Notes under the pieces: generated by a model
Seen by the model: the letters and a program-made list of their open reading frames with translations, nothing else
Database searches by the model: none
Told to the model about the DNA's origin: nothing
NCBI RefSeq assembly: GCF_031877795.1
Contig: NC_133932.1
Location: 138,000,841-138,064,840 of the forward strand
DNA length: 64,000 nt
DNA from: Strix aluco
Lineage: Eukaryota; Chordata; Aves; Strigiformes; Strigidae
Reading direction: 5' to 3'
Position numbers and translations under genes: made by a program
Part shown: positions 22,230 through 34,600 of the stretch, piece after piece
How the letters are laid out: every line of letters starts with the position of its first letter
How positions within the stretch are numbered: the first letter of the stretch is position 1

Positions 22230-22660
22230 TCGGGGGGGCTCTGTTCCCTGTACACGTGTGTGTCGGATGTGTGTGGTCACAGGGCCGGTGTGCCCGTGGC
22301 ACCAGCAGCTGCAGAGTGCGAGTGTACGTGTGCGGGGGAATGTGCCGCTGCTGGCAGACTGGAGTGGGCAGTGAGGAGGTGACCCGGGAGGGAGAGGAGT
22401 GAGCAATTGTGTGTGTACATGTGTGTGTGTGGTGGGACCACAGGGGAGAAGGCTGCCAGAGGGGTCAGGGGAGCCCTCGCCAATGGCCAGAGGGACCATG
22501 GGGTTTGGAGATCAGCTGGAAACCGCTTGTGTGTGTCTGTATGTCTGGGTGTTACACAACAGGGGGTGAGGGGAGCTGAAAAGCTACTGGGTAGACGGAT
22601 TTCCTAAGCCCACTCGCCGCAGGGATCCACGGGGTGTGTGTCTGTGTGTGTTGGTGTCTG
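22230..22660. repeat. TG-rich degenerate microsatellite region
   Basis: Scattered TGTGTG tracts (around 22255, 22410-22430, 22530 and 22635) are set in GGTGTG/CACAGGG-rich DNA. None is a long perfect array. The region looks like an old, decayed dinucleotide repeat. Confidence 0.5.
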
Positions 22661-23529
22661 TAATGGGGTGGTCTGCAGCAGCTGCAATGCGGCTGCGGCC
22701 TCAGGGACTCGTACGTCCAGGTGTCAGCAACTGGGGAGACTGGGAACGTGGGGGCACCTACTGGGCACCGGCTGCGGGAGCGCCCCACGGTGTGCAGGTC
22801 TCTTCCTCTGACAGGCCTTCGCTGGGCAGCGAGGGAGCAGGGCGAGGCTGGTGCTGCCGGCTGCGTCTGTCCAGCCACATGCATGCACGGAGACCCGTCT
22901 CGTATGCCCGTGTTGGTGCGTGTGCCCGCTGGGAAACGCGCTCAGCCTCGCCGCTGGTTAGACCCGTGGCCGCGGTGCTGCGGCAGCCTCACCCGCCAGG
23001 CTCGGTGGCCCCTCACAGAAGGGACTTGCACGATGGGTGCCACACGTGGGTGCTGGTGGCCCGGCCAGGGCAACAGCCAAGCCAGGGCGGTGCGTGCAGC
23101 GATGCCGGGACATGCCGTGCACCACGCGCCGCCGGAGGAGTCGGGGGCACCCGGGCCAGGCCCGCGGTGCTGTGCTGGGGCTCTTGATTTCCTCTGCTGT
23201 GCTGAAATACGCACACCTACGGCCAGCAGGCAGGCAGCTGCGGCCAGGGCTGCCCCGAGCTGCCAGCACCCACCCCAGGGGCCAGAAGCGGCCACAGCAC
23301 AGTCCACACGCCCCAGCCAGTCCCTGCTGTCCACCCAAGGGGCTGCCCAGAGCCAAGGGCAGGGTACGGGCTCTACCTGGGTGCCTGTGGCCCGTGGCAC
23401 GTTGCGGCAGCCGAGCCACGTGCTGAGCCCCCCCCACGCCTCAGTCTGCCAGCCCTGCTGGTGCTTCTCCCCAGCAGCCGCAGGGCCCCCAGCGCAGCGG
23501 CAGCCTGGGGCAGCAGTGACGATGTCCGT

Positions 23530-26074
23530 CTCTGTACAAACAAGTGTGGTTTATTAAGGCATTTCTTTGAGAAGTTGGCACTTGGGTCCAGGCTGTGCTG
23601 GAACGGCCCAGTGTGCAGGCCGATGAGCAGCGCCCGATACATGCAGCTCAGCGAGACACGATACAAAAGGTACAAACAAAGTAGAAAACAGGAATTGTAG
23701 TACAATGTGTAAAAATAAATAACTGGAGGCTCCGGCTCCTGGCTGGGCTCAGCAGCCCATGTCTGTACCCCCCCCCAGACCAAAGTGGGGCTGCCGTGTG
23801 TCTGACCCTTCTACGTGGCGTGCAGGGGGTGACCCCTCCGTGTTCCCCCGTCCCAGACACATGGCGGGAGCTGGGCTGCTTAGCCACCCTGGCCTGTGCA
23901 GGGAGCACACAGCACCCTCGGCGTGCTCCCCGCAGCTCCCACGAGCAGGACAGCCCGGCCGGGGGAGAGGGGACGAGGGGCGCCCGCCCCAAGAGCCTCC
24001 AGGGGCTGAGCCAGGCAGGACCCATCCTCCCCTCCCAGAGCTGCCTTGGGTGCTCTGTGGTCCCCAGGCAGCGCAGGCATGGCCCCGCGGCCCCCTTGGT
24101 ACCACCAAGGCTGCTGCAGACCCCTGTCCCGTGTCGCTGCCCTGTGCCCAGGACAGGTCTCAGGGCCGCTGGCACCAGGGACCCACTCAGGTGCGTGGTG
24201 GGGAGCAGGGCGCAGCACGGTGCTGTGGCGTGGGGACACCCACCGTGCAGGCTGGGCTGGCACCTGTGGCACAAAGCGGGAGGCTTAGGGCCAAGACAGT
24301 GACCGACGGGGCTGCGGTCACAGATGGTTCGTAGTGGGAAATGGGGAGAGAGTGGGCAAAAGTGATGGGTTTTGGCTGCTGTGATAAAACGCTTGGGGCT
24401 GGGGTTGCAGCCATGGTGCTGACGTGCTTTGGGCTGAGGCTACAGAGCGGGTCTAGGAAAAGTGTGATAGGAAGGAAATTCCCCCAGACCCCATCTCAGA
24501 TGGCTGGGTGTCTTCCCTGACACCACCAACATGCTCACAGCCAGGCTGTGCGTTCGGGCCCGTCCCCGGCCCTCGCTCTGTACCACATCTGCGTGTGGGT
24601 CACAGCGACCACGAGCATCCGGGGCCGCAGCGGCTCCCAGGGCACGGGGCCACTGCTCCTCCGTGAGCAGCCACGGGCGGGGGGAGAGCATGGGGTGGGG
24701 GCCAACCCCCACTGTGAGCGTGACACCAGCTGCGAGGCCGGCTGAGTGGTGCTGAGCGAGGATGGGGACCAGCCCCATTGCAGCGTGGCTCTATCCCCTG
24801 CTCACAATGTGGTGTGAAGGAGTGGTGCAGAGCAGCCCTGCATGGAGGGCTGGGCCCCAGGGGGGCGTTCTGGCACCTCCCCGCATTTTGGAGGTGGCCC
24901 GGGCTGTCCTGGGGAGCAGGTCGCGCTGCGGGGCCCTGGGGGAGGTCGGCTGCCCAGCGTCCCACCCTGCGGCTGTGAGGGTGGCAGCCAGCGTCAGGCC
25001 ATGTGGGTTTTTGGGTACCGCCCCCCCCAGCTCCTCTGCCCCTGCAGACTGGCCGCCAGCCCGGGGCAGACGGAGCGGGAGGTGGTCACGGGCATGTGCC
25101 GCTGCCTTCCCCGGGGCCAGGCTGTCGCGGTGTCAGCTCTGCTGCAGCCCTCACCTGCGGCTCCTGCAGCCCCACCCCACAGCCTGCCCGGTGCTGGGCC
25201 CTGCCCGTGCCCGGAGCCCCAGCCAGCCCCCAGCCTAGAGAGGTCCCTGGCCCCGGGAGCAGCTTCTCCAGGAATGGGCTGAGCAGGGCACCCACCTCCC
25301 AGCCCAGGCCCTGAGGAACGGGGCTCCCCAGCAGCTCTCGGAAGAAGATCCCTTACAAGGATCACGTGAAGCGGTGGACGGGCTTGCGAGACCCCAGAGG
25401 ATCCCCTTTCCCCACAACAGCCTTGGACAGGCAAGCAGAAAGCCGGCGCTGCCTTCTCCTCCCACTCCAGCTTGGCCTGGGACGGGTCTCCCCTCACTCT
25501 CAGGAGGCCGGTTCAGCGCCCCCGGCCCCACAGGCAGCACGGGTGGATGGGCAGGCTGCTGTGGCTGTGCCCGCCGAGCAGCACATCCCTGCCCCGGCAG
25601 CTCCCGTGAGGAAGGGGCCGGCGGGGCCAGCTCAGCGTCCTGCTGCGCCCGGGCTGCTGCCTGGCTCGGGCAAGCGGCCAGGGAAGGGCAGGGTCCGCAG
25701 CCGGCAGCACCCCAGCCCAGCAGGGCAGGGAGCACCCGCCTGCTCCCAGCCTCCCTCGGAGCACCGTGAAGCACCGTCCTGCCAGGCGCCGATCTGAGCC
25801 ACCACGAGCAGTACAAGGAACCGCCGCCCTGGGGTGCTGGCACTAGGATCAGCAGTCCACAGGGCATCCAAGCCAGCATGGAATCTGCCAGACCACAGGG
25901 AGTGACGGGAGCCGACAGCCCCAGAGGACACAGGAACTCAGAGCCCAGGGGGGCCCCAGGCCAGGCAAGGTGCTGGGAGAGCAGGATTAGCACCCAGGCA
26001 GAGCAGCCCCGGGCTTGGCACCGCTCCTGACCCCACAGCTGCGGGGTGGGGCGGAGGAGTCCACGGGCCCAGGT
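23530..26074 (-). other. DCHS1: Probable 3' UTR of DCHS1
   Basis: After the DCHS1 stop (26075-26077) no AATAAA/ATTAAA was seen on the minus strand until 23555-23550. The last 200 bases, about 23540-23730, are much richer in A+T than the surroundings and contain an AU-rich nonamer, UUAUUUAUU (plus 23714-23722), on the minus strand. The end reads CCTTAATAAACCACACTTGTTTGT, a typical cleavage context. I infer one 3' UTR of about 2.5 kb. An unrecognised separate minus-strand transcript ending at the same site is the alternative. Confidence 0.5.
23550..23555 (-). terminator. DCHS1: Likely DCHS1 polyadenylation signal (AATAAA)
   Basis: The plus strand reads TTTATT, giving AATAAA on the minus strand, followed within 20 bases by a GU/U-rich stretch. 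It is the first canonical signal downstream of the DCHS1 stop codon. Confidence 0.55.
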
Positions 26075-28689
26075 CTAAATCCTGAGCTCGGCCTCCTCGG
26101 GGGGCTCCAGCGAGTGCTCGGCACTGATGGTGGAGGCAGAAGGCCCCTGTGAGATGCCAAAGGGCGAGACCACGGGGGAGCGGGCAGCCAGCGGGGACAG
26201 CGAGGGGGAGAAGCTGGGTGACATGGCAGAGGACGAGATGGAGCCCTCATGGCTGATGGGCGAGCGGCGCAGGGAAGAGGCGTGTGGGAAGGTCCTGCCC
26301 GGCGGCGGCTTGGGGGGCACGGACTTGGCACCTGGGTGGGCCACAGAGGTGATGAGGGGCGGGGGGTCGATGCGGGGCTTGGGCTCTGCCTTGGGTTTGG
26401 TCGGGAAGGGCTTGCGCAGGGAGCTCTCATCCTTGAGGCGGGCGATCTCTGTGAAGACGCTGGCCAGCGGCTGGAACTGGGGGCACCAGTTCAGCAGGTA
26501 ATCCCAGTTGTAGCTGCCACGGAGCTCCTCGTCGCTGGCCACGATGGCAGTGAGTGAGCCCTCCACGGAGGGCTTGCCATCCTCCGGGAAGGCATAGTCC
26601 TGAGGCTGGGAGGAGACGCTGAGGCCACAGCGCACGCCGAGGAAGGCGCTGCCGCCGCCATCCTCGCGGTACAGCTGTGGGGGCGGCCCCGGCAGCAGCA
26701 GCCCGGAGCCCTTCTTGCTCTTGAACCACTGGGCGCTCTCCAGGGCGGCCGGCTCGCAGGAGATGTCGGAGAGCTGGTCGGCGTCTTGCTGGATGCCGGA
26801 GTCGGGGCCGCGGGCGGAGATGTGCTCCTGCATGGAGGCCGTGATGCTGGCCACGCGCGGGTACTCGTTGATCATCCGGATCTCGTCGTCCTCAGCGGCT
26901 TCAGCGGAGCCTCGGCCACTGGAGTGCGAGGGGTCCAGCGAGCCGCCCCGCGTGTAGGGCCCTGCCGGCTCGCCCCCATAGCCCGGCAGGGCCTGGTGGT
27001 AAATGTGCTCACCCCCGGGAAGCGCTGGCTCCTCGCGGCCGAGCTTCTGCAGGGAGCCGCTCTGCCCGCGGCCCAGCGGCCCGTCCCCCTCCGGCTTCTC
27101 GCGGCCCCGGCGGTGCCGAGAGCGGACCAGCGCCAGCACGATGGCCACGGCAGCCAGCACCACCACAACCCCCAGCGAGGCGGCCACGGCCACCAGCAGC
27201 AGGTTGAGGTCCGGGGCCAGGCCGAAGGAGGTGTGTGTGACGTCGATGGTGACCTGTGCAGAGGCCGAGCGGGAGGCGGGCAGGGGGCTGCGCGCCTGCA
27301 CCTCCAGGCTCATCTCACGCGGCTCCCGCTTGGCGCGCCCGGCCCCGGCCTGGGGCTGGCTGTCCACGCGCAGGTAGATGGTGCCCGTGGTTTGGTTGAT
27401 GGCAAAGTACGGCGAGGGCTTTGCCAGGGAGTACAGCACAACGCCGTCAGCCCCCTCGTCCTCATCTGTCGCCAGCACCCGCCCGATGCTCTGCCCTTTG
27501 CGGGCGCCCTCAGGGACCTCAAAGTTGAAGGAGGGGCTCAGGAAGATGGGGTCGTATTCGTCCTCCCCTGTCACCAGCACCCGCACGGTCACCGTGGCAG
27601 AGGCGTTGCCAGCATCAGTGGCCCTGACTAGGAGCTGGAAGGCTTTGGCTCGTTCATAGTCAAAGGTAAGTCGGGAGCGCAACTCCCCAGAGCTGCTGTT
27701 GACGGTGAAGGCGTCCCGGCCCTCCGCCACGCCGGGCTCCCCCGCCGCTTGCTCCAGCACTGTGTACCGCAGCTCCCCGAAGACACCGGTGTCGGCGTCG
27801 ACGGCGCGCAGCGTGGTGACCAGCGTGCCAGGAGGCAGGTTCTCCCGCATGCTGGCACTCAGCACCTCCACCGGGAAGTACGGCTTGTTGTCGTTGACAT
27901 CCTTCACCTCGATGGCTACCGGCACCAGCGCAAAGTGCCCACCTGGCACGTCCGTGGCCTGCACCACGAGCGCGTGCAGTGCCTGGGCCTCCCGGTCCAG
28001 GGGCCGTGCCAGGCACAGGGCCCCCGTGCTCTCGTGGAGCTGGAAGAGCCCACGCTGGTCGCCTGAGCTGATGGTGTAGCGAACGTGGCCGCGGGGCCCC
28101 GAGTCAGCATCATGGGCCACCACGCGCAGCAGCTCCGTGCCGGGCGGCGCGCTCTCGCTCACCGCTGTGCGGTACTCGGCTCGGGCGAAGACGGGGGGGT
28201 TGTCATTGACATCCCGCACGGTGATGAGCACGGGCACTGTGGCACTGCGCTGCGGCAGGCCCCGGTCCGAAGCCGCCACAGTGAGGTTGTAGACCGGAAT
28301 GGCCTCAAAGTCCAAGGGTTCCACGAGCACCAAGGCACCCTGCGTGCGGAGGTGCCCCCCCGCCCAGGCCACCCGGCTCTCCACCTGGAAAGCGTTGCCA
28401 CCGTTGCCACTGACGATGGTGTAGTCGAAGCCGGCATTCTCCCGGGAGAGGTCAGCGTCGCCAGCCTCCAGCGTCAGCACGGTGGTTCCGGGGCGCAGGT
28501 CCTCGGGGACGCTGGCGTTGTAGCGCGGCACCTGGAAGCTGGGGCTGTGGTCGTTCACATCCAGCACCTGGAGCTGCACCGTGGCCCAGGATGAGAGGCT
28601 GGGAGAGCCACGGTCGCGGGCCTCCACCACCAGGTCCAGAGTGGGCTGGCTGGCGTCGAATTCCACCCGGCGGATGGTGAAGAGGGTCC
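26075..28689 (-). CDS. DCHS1: DCHS1 last exon: final cadherin repeats, membrane segment, cytoplasmic tail
   Basis: This single exon gives 870 residues. Cadherin repeats end in LDVNDHSPSF, RDVNDNPPVF, KDVNDNKPYF and the divergent GEDEYDPIF. The membrane span is LNLLLVAVAASLGVVVVLAA followed by VAIVLALV and a basic stop RSRHRRGREK (about plus 27110-27210). The tail keeps blocks nearly identical to human: SLQKLGREEPALPGGEHIYH, GGSLDPSHSSGRGSAEAAED, the run beginning ELRGSYNWDYLL, and the Ser-Pro-rich segment SPSFSPSLSPLAARSPVVSP. It ends EEAELRI. The tail is where dachsous proteins bind cytoplasmic partners such as LIX1L and septin-linked factors; which residues do so cannot be read here. The acceptor at 28690-28691 and a phase-1 join restore NGTLFTI, as in human. 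Confidence 0.96.
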
Positions 28690-31600
28690 CTGTGAGGGCA
28701 CAAAGCCAGAGTCAGCGCGGGGGCCAAGAGGGAGCTGGGAAGGGTGTGAGGGGTATCGGCTGGAGGAACGGGTGTCTGGGACGCTGCAGTGGGAGTGCTC
28801 GGTGGCCACGCCACCACGTCTGCCCCACTGGCCACCCCAGAGAGCGACCTGGCGAGGGGCTGAGCCTGGGCCAGCGTGGGGGCACCTCCCTCTGCAGCGC
28901 TGTCGGAGCCACCCCCAGGACGGGCCCCGCGGCGCAGCCAGCCCCGGCCCCACGCACCGTTGCTGGGGTCGATGGCAATGTCAGGGCTGGGCACGGCCAG
29001 GTGGAAGGTGACATCCCCGTTGCTCCCCGAGTCTGGGTCGGTGGCGCTCACAGTGAGGATGATGCTGCCTGCGGGCATGTGCTCCGGCAGCGTCACCTGG
29101 AAGAAGAGGAAGCCCCAGTCAGCGCCGGGTGCCCCAGGCAGGTGCCTGTTTCTCCTTGCCTGGAGCCAGCCCGCAGCACTGGGAGAAGGCCGGGGGCTGG
29201 CCAGCGCAGCGACAGCCAAGGTGGCCCAGCTGGTCGCTGGCCAGGGCCGTCCCCACCTCTGCACCAGGGCCGTGGCTGAGGGGGCCAGTCCCATGTGCAC
29301 AGCACCGAGTCTTGTTAGTGCGGCTCACAACCAGCTTCAGCATTCAGTTCCTGATCCTTTTCTCTACTTTGCTCTGCTCTGCTGAAGAACTCTTTAATAG
29401 CTGATAATTTCTCCACAGAAGGTATTTTACACAAATCAAAACAGCTCTTTTTGGTGTGCCAAACAGCATGTACGAACAGTTCCACAGGTCTGTGCTCTCA
29501 CAACCTTCGAGCATTGCTGTGGCTTCCTAGCTTCTCGTCCCTCTGCTCCAGAGACGCAGCACACCGCTTTCGTCCAGCGACCCGCCCGTGGGGCCCCAGG
29601 CCAGGCCTCACCACAAACCCTTGTGCAGGCTGTGACCCAGCTCCCACCGCTTCTGCCCTTCCCACCACTCCCACGTGTCGTCTGCAGGCAGCTGGGCAGG
29701 CCGGTGGCTGCTGATCCCGCTGCTGCGTGCCTGGTTTCAGCCCCCTGTCCACACCACAGCGACAGCACGAGGGGTGTTGGGGTGCGGACGGGAGCCCAGG
29801 AAGAGAGGGGCCAGGCCAGGCTCAGACACCTCCTCACGGGGATCTCTCTGCCTCGTAAGGGCGGGTGAGCAGGGCGGGAGTGGGGCTCGTGCAGGGCGGC
29901 CGGCGCTGCCTGGCACACCCGTGTGCGTGGTACCTGGTAGAAGCCCTGGCTGAAGGTCGGCGCGTTGTCGTTGACGTCCTCCACGATGACGGTGAGGTTG
30001 GCCTCGGTCTCGTGGCGGGTGTCAGAGGCACGCAGGGTGAGGGTGTAGTGGCTGCGCTGTTCGTAGTCCAGTGGCCCCGTCAGGGCGATGCGTCCCCCGT
30101 ACCGCAGCACACTGAACGTGCCCACGGCGTCGCCATCCAGCACGAGCGTGTAGGAGAGTGCGGGGCCCGAGTCCACATCATTCCCGGTGAGCTGGGCTAT
30201 CTGGGTGCCCAGCAGCGTGTCTGTGCAGAGGAGAGGCATGAGCAAGCGGCCCCGTCTCCCTGGAGAAGACCTGGCTCGCATGGGGGGAAACCAGCTCAGC
30301 CCAGAGCCTGAGCACCGGGGACAAGGCGGGGGACACTGGGGGTAAAGGGGAAGGTCTTGGGAGCCAGGCAGGGCAGGTTAAGGCTGGCACAGGCACGGGG
30401 CACACGGGCAGAGAGCGGGCAGGGGTGTGCAGCCAGAGGCCCTGCGGTCTGGGCAGGGACCAGGGATGAGTTGGGGATTCAGCTGGTGCCACCACGGACG
30501 GGGCAGTGCCGAAGAGCTCGGGGGTAGCTCAGCCAGCTCGGGGGGTCAGCACAAGCCAGCCCTCAGCAAGGGAATGAACGGGCCTCTCTGGGGCTTCTCC
30601 CAACCCACACCGCGCCGTCGGTGACGCGTTACCTCGCGGGGCCGAGCTGCACTTACTCTCTGGGATGCGCACCTCCCAGGGAAACGGGATGGTGGGGCTG
30701 TTGTCGTTGATGTCCATCACCACGACCGTCAGCGTGGCAGAGCCCACGAGCGGCGGAGTCCCTCTGTCCATGGCTGTTACCACCAAACTGCGGACAAGCA
30801 CAAGGTTCACCGCCGCGGCCGTACGTGCGAGGGAGCGACGCAGGCAACACGCAGCGTCTGGAAGGCGGCGGCGGGGCTGCAGCCTGTCCATGTGGCAGTG
30901 GAACTGTGTGCAGCATCTGGAGTGTCTGGGGCAACGGATACGTGCGGAGCATCTGGGAAGCACGTGTGGGGCAGTGAAGTGTGTGCAACGAGAGCACGGC
31001 GGGGCAGGGCAGTGGGTGGCTGCACGTTTGAGGTGGGTGTTTGGAGGGCGGCGGGTTCGTGTCCAGCACCTGGAACACCCGAGCGGGCGGTGAACGTGGG
31101 CACGAGTGTCTGGAGTGTGTGGGGGGTGACACAGGCAGGGCATGTTGTGGGGCGCAGGAAGACAGGCACCTGGAGCACATCTGGGTGCTGGGGAGCGCGT
31201 GAAGCCCCTCTGTGGCATGGTGATGGGCATGTGAAGGGAACCAACGCCCGAGGCCTCCCCACGCCTGGGAAGGGAGACCCACAGCCCTTGGAGCATGCGT
31301 GGGGCAGAGAGCGTAGCCTGGGCTGAAGTTCTTCCTTGCACCTGAACTGTGCACATGTGAAAGGGCAGGGGAAGACTCAATTCACTGTGTGTGGTGTTTG
31401 GCATTATCTTACACACGTGTGGCCGGACTGGCTGGACGATGTCCGTAGTGTGTGCGCACAGTGAGGGGCCCAGAGCACCTGGGCTGAACGTGGGAGGACC
31501 TGCAAGAGGGTCCAGGGCAGGGCACAGCACCTGGAGCACGTGTGGCAGGGCAGAAGGGTGCAATGGGGAGTGGGGAGGGACTGGACGTACGTGGTCTGGA

Positions 31601-34600
31601 TTGAGCTGGCAGGAAAGGGAATGGATGCAGCCACTGAAAACCCCACCGCCCCCCTCACAATCTTCCCAGATTTGCAGGGACCAGGCTGGACAGAGTACTG
31701 GCTCATCCCAAGGCCATCTGTCGTGCCTTCAATACCGTTTGCTCCCCATGTTAACACTAAGCCTAAGTTCCTGCTGTTGGGCAAAAACGTTTTACAGACG
31801 GCGCTGGGACAGCTTTGGGTGGCACCAAGTAGCAGAGTATCCTCCGCAGCCTTGAGGGTGCTGCTCCACAGCTCTGCCCACCTCGTATCTGTGGCAGAAG
31901 TCAGTCTGGCTCCACTCACCGGGTCTGGGACCAGATCTCCCTGTCCAGGATGGCAGCAGTAGTGATAGCGCCAGTCTGAGGATCGATGTGGTACAAGCCT
32001 GTCATTGGCAGGGACTGGTTGATGGCATAAGTCACCTGCCCATTCGCTCCCTGATCCAGATCATCTGCCAGGACCTGCAAAGCCACACGAGAGACTCAGC
32101 AGTGCAGCTGTGGAGCCCTGTGAACCACAGGCCTCCAAAGCCAGACCTATCCTGGGTGTCAGCCCCAGGCCCAGGGCACAGCCCCACCCTGGCAGCGAGG
32201 CAGGCCAGGGGCCCCGTGTCCATTTGTGCCCCCAGCGATACCTGGATGACTGGCGAGTCGTAGCTCTGTGACTCCCAGATGAACGCCACGTAGTTCTGCA
32301 GCTGGAAGCGTGGCAAGTTGTCATTCACATCTTGCAGGTTGAGGTTTATGGCCATAAAGCCGAAGGAAGCTGCCGTCTCTGCCTGGACCACCAGGCGCAG
32401 CCGGGGGCTGGCCTCGAAATCCAGGCTGCTGGAGTCCTGAACTGAGATGGCACCTGGGAGCAGGGAAACAGCACGATGGGTGGGTGAAGAGGGGGTGAGT
32501 CATGCCCCAGCACATCCATCCCTCATCTTCTTTCTTTGGTCCCTTGGCCTCAGCCCACCCCTCTGCTCATCCATCCCTTCCCAAATAGACACACGGAACA
32601 CAGGGAGCTCCTCCGAGCCCTCTCCAAACGGGACAGCTTTCTCACCAGTCCCAGGGAGCTGCCCGGAGTGGTAAATCCCACCCCTCGCTCAGGACATGGC
32701 CTCTGCTCCCACGGAAGCGCGCGGTGGTCCTCCCGCTGTGGGGACACCACCGAGGTCCGGGCAGCTTAAGAAGGACCGGCTCCATGTCAAGCCCCTACAC
32801 AAGCGCCCCAAGCTCCCAGCCCAGCTGGTGCTCGAGGCCAGACCCTTACAAGGACACAGTGGGAGCTGCCAGCAGTTCTGCTGCGGGGGGTCTGAGGACA
32901 GACACCCCTTCTGATCCTCCCGTGCCACTGCGCACCTGGGCTTCCGTAACATCCCACCCCAGAAGGTGGAGAGCACCCAGAAACAGATCTGAAAATGACT
33001 GCAGCATTGCTACGGGCCTGAGAACCGTGAGCACGGACGCCCGAGCAGAGACGGGATGAAGGGGTGCGAAGGGCCAGGGATGACAGCGGAGGATGTGACT
33101 CTGTGGCCCCCCCCAGGCCGCAGCACGGCGTGGCAGCTGGGCCAGTGTCACAGCCACACGGCGCAGCAGAGCCCTGCCAACACCACCCAGGAGCGCAGGG
33201 AGCGGGGACCTCTCTGCACAACCGACCTCGCAGGTCCCAGCCTCCCGCGCTGGCGAGCACGGTCCCTGTGTGCAGGCTCTGGCTGGAAAAGCAAGGGTGA
33301 GGAGAGGAGCTGTGCCAGGCCTGTCCCAGTCGCGCGGCCGGCACAGGGTTTCGGCTGTGAGCTGCCGCGGTGGAGCTGTGCTACCCTGGGTCTGCGCAGG
33401 GGTCACTGGGCAGACGTGAGCCGCTGCTCTTCTCGCCCAGCCTGGCTCTGAGCTGGACAGATGGGACAAGGCTCAGCTCTGGCAGCCCCACAGCCGGCCT
33501 GGGGGTCACCTGGGGTTCCTGACACCCCCAGGCTGTCACGGCAACCACCGAGGCTTCGGCTGAGAGACCCGGGTACACACAGGGGGATGGTGACTGTTGG
33601 CTCGGAGACCTGGGTGCTGGCTCAGGACCAGCCAGAACGGGGCAGGGTGCCACCCTGTCAGCCCCACCTCCACAGACAGAGCAGCCCCGGCCCAGCCCCA
33701 CGGCCACCAGCTGCTCACGTCTGCACGGCGGCTGCGGCAGAGCGCGACGGCCGCTCCTTCAGAGGCAGCGATCCCCAGGACCGAGCGTGCAGGGACCTCT
33801 GAGCCTGCCCGGGGTTTTAGTACGCCTGCCCGCCGCCTCGGAGTTTCAGGAACTGCCGAGCCCTGTTTGGGGGTTACTCTGGGTGCTGGCGCGCACCAGG
33901 GGACAGAGGACTTGCGGTCAGGCCGTGCACACGGCTGCGTTGCAGGGTGGCATCGGGCTGCAGCAGGGCTGCGGGCAGCTCCACGTGGCGCTGCCTGGCT
34001 GCCGCTGTGCGAGGCTGCCACAGAAACCCGCAGCTGCAGCTCAGGCTCCTGAGGGCTCAGCAGGGCCGTGTCCCGGGGGGGCCAGGTCCCCCATCGCGAG
34101 GTACAGCGTCCTGGTCTGGCCTCTTCTCAGAGCTCAGCGCCCAGGCTGTGGCTTGCTGGCGGTGTGTGGCAAGCGAGCAGCTCACAGTGACCCTGGGGGA
34201 GCCTGGGATGGGGCATCTGCCACCTCTCTGGGCAACCTGGTCCAGTGTTTCACCACCCTCACCATAAAAATTGCTTCCTTATATCTAGTCTGAATCTCCC
34301 CTCTGTCAGTTTAAACCCGTTCCCCCTCATCCTATCCCTCCCCCCCCCACCCGATGACGAGTCCCTCCCCCCTTTCCTGTAGCCCCCTTCAGTCCTGGGA
34401 GGCCACTCTAAGGTCTCCCCAGAGCCTTCTCTTCTCCAGCTGAACCCCCCAGCTCTCTCAGCCTGTCCTCACAGGGGGGTGCTCCAGCCCCCCGAGCATC
34501 TTTGTGGCCTCCTCTGGCCCCGCTCGAGCAGGTCCGTGTCCTTCTGCTGTTTGTTCCCCCAGAGCTGGACCCAGCACTGCAGGGGGGTCTGACGAGAGCG

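Larger units (their letters stand above)
19330..23529. other. TPP1-DCHS1 intergenic region
   Basis: No gene was recognised. The first 1 kb is the rest of the TPP1 CpG island. The long open frames there on both strands (for example the plus-strand one to 19950) are composed of Gly, Pro, Arg and Ala and show no domain. A less GC-rich islet at about 21370-21490 contains GCTAATTACTC and a TTTAAATG core and might be a regulatory element. Between 22230 and 22660 is a TG-rich, microsatellite-like stretch. I found no LINE copy here. Confidence 0.45.

Noticed and set aside
23714-23722. A plus-strand AATAAA
   Set aside because: No plus-strand gene precedes it; on the minus strand the same bases form an AU-rich element in the presumed DCHS1 3' UTR.
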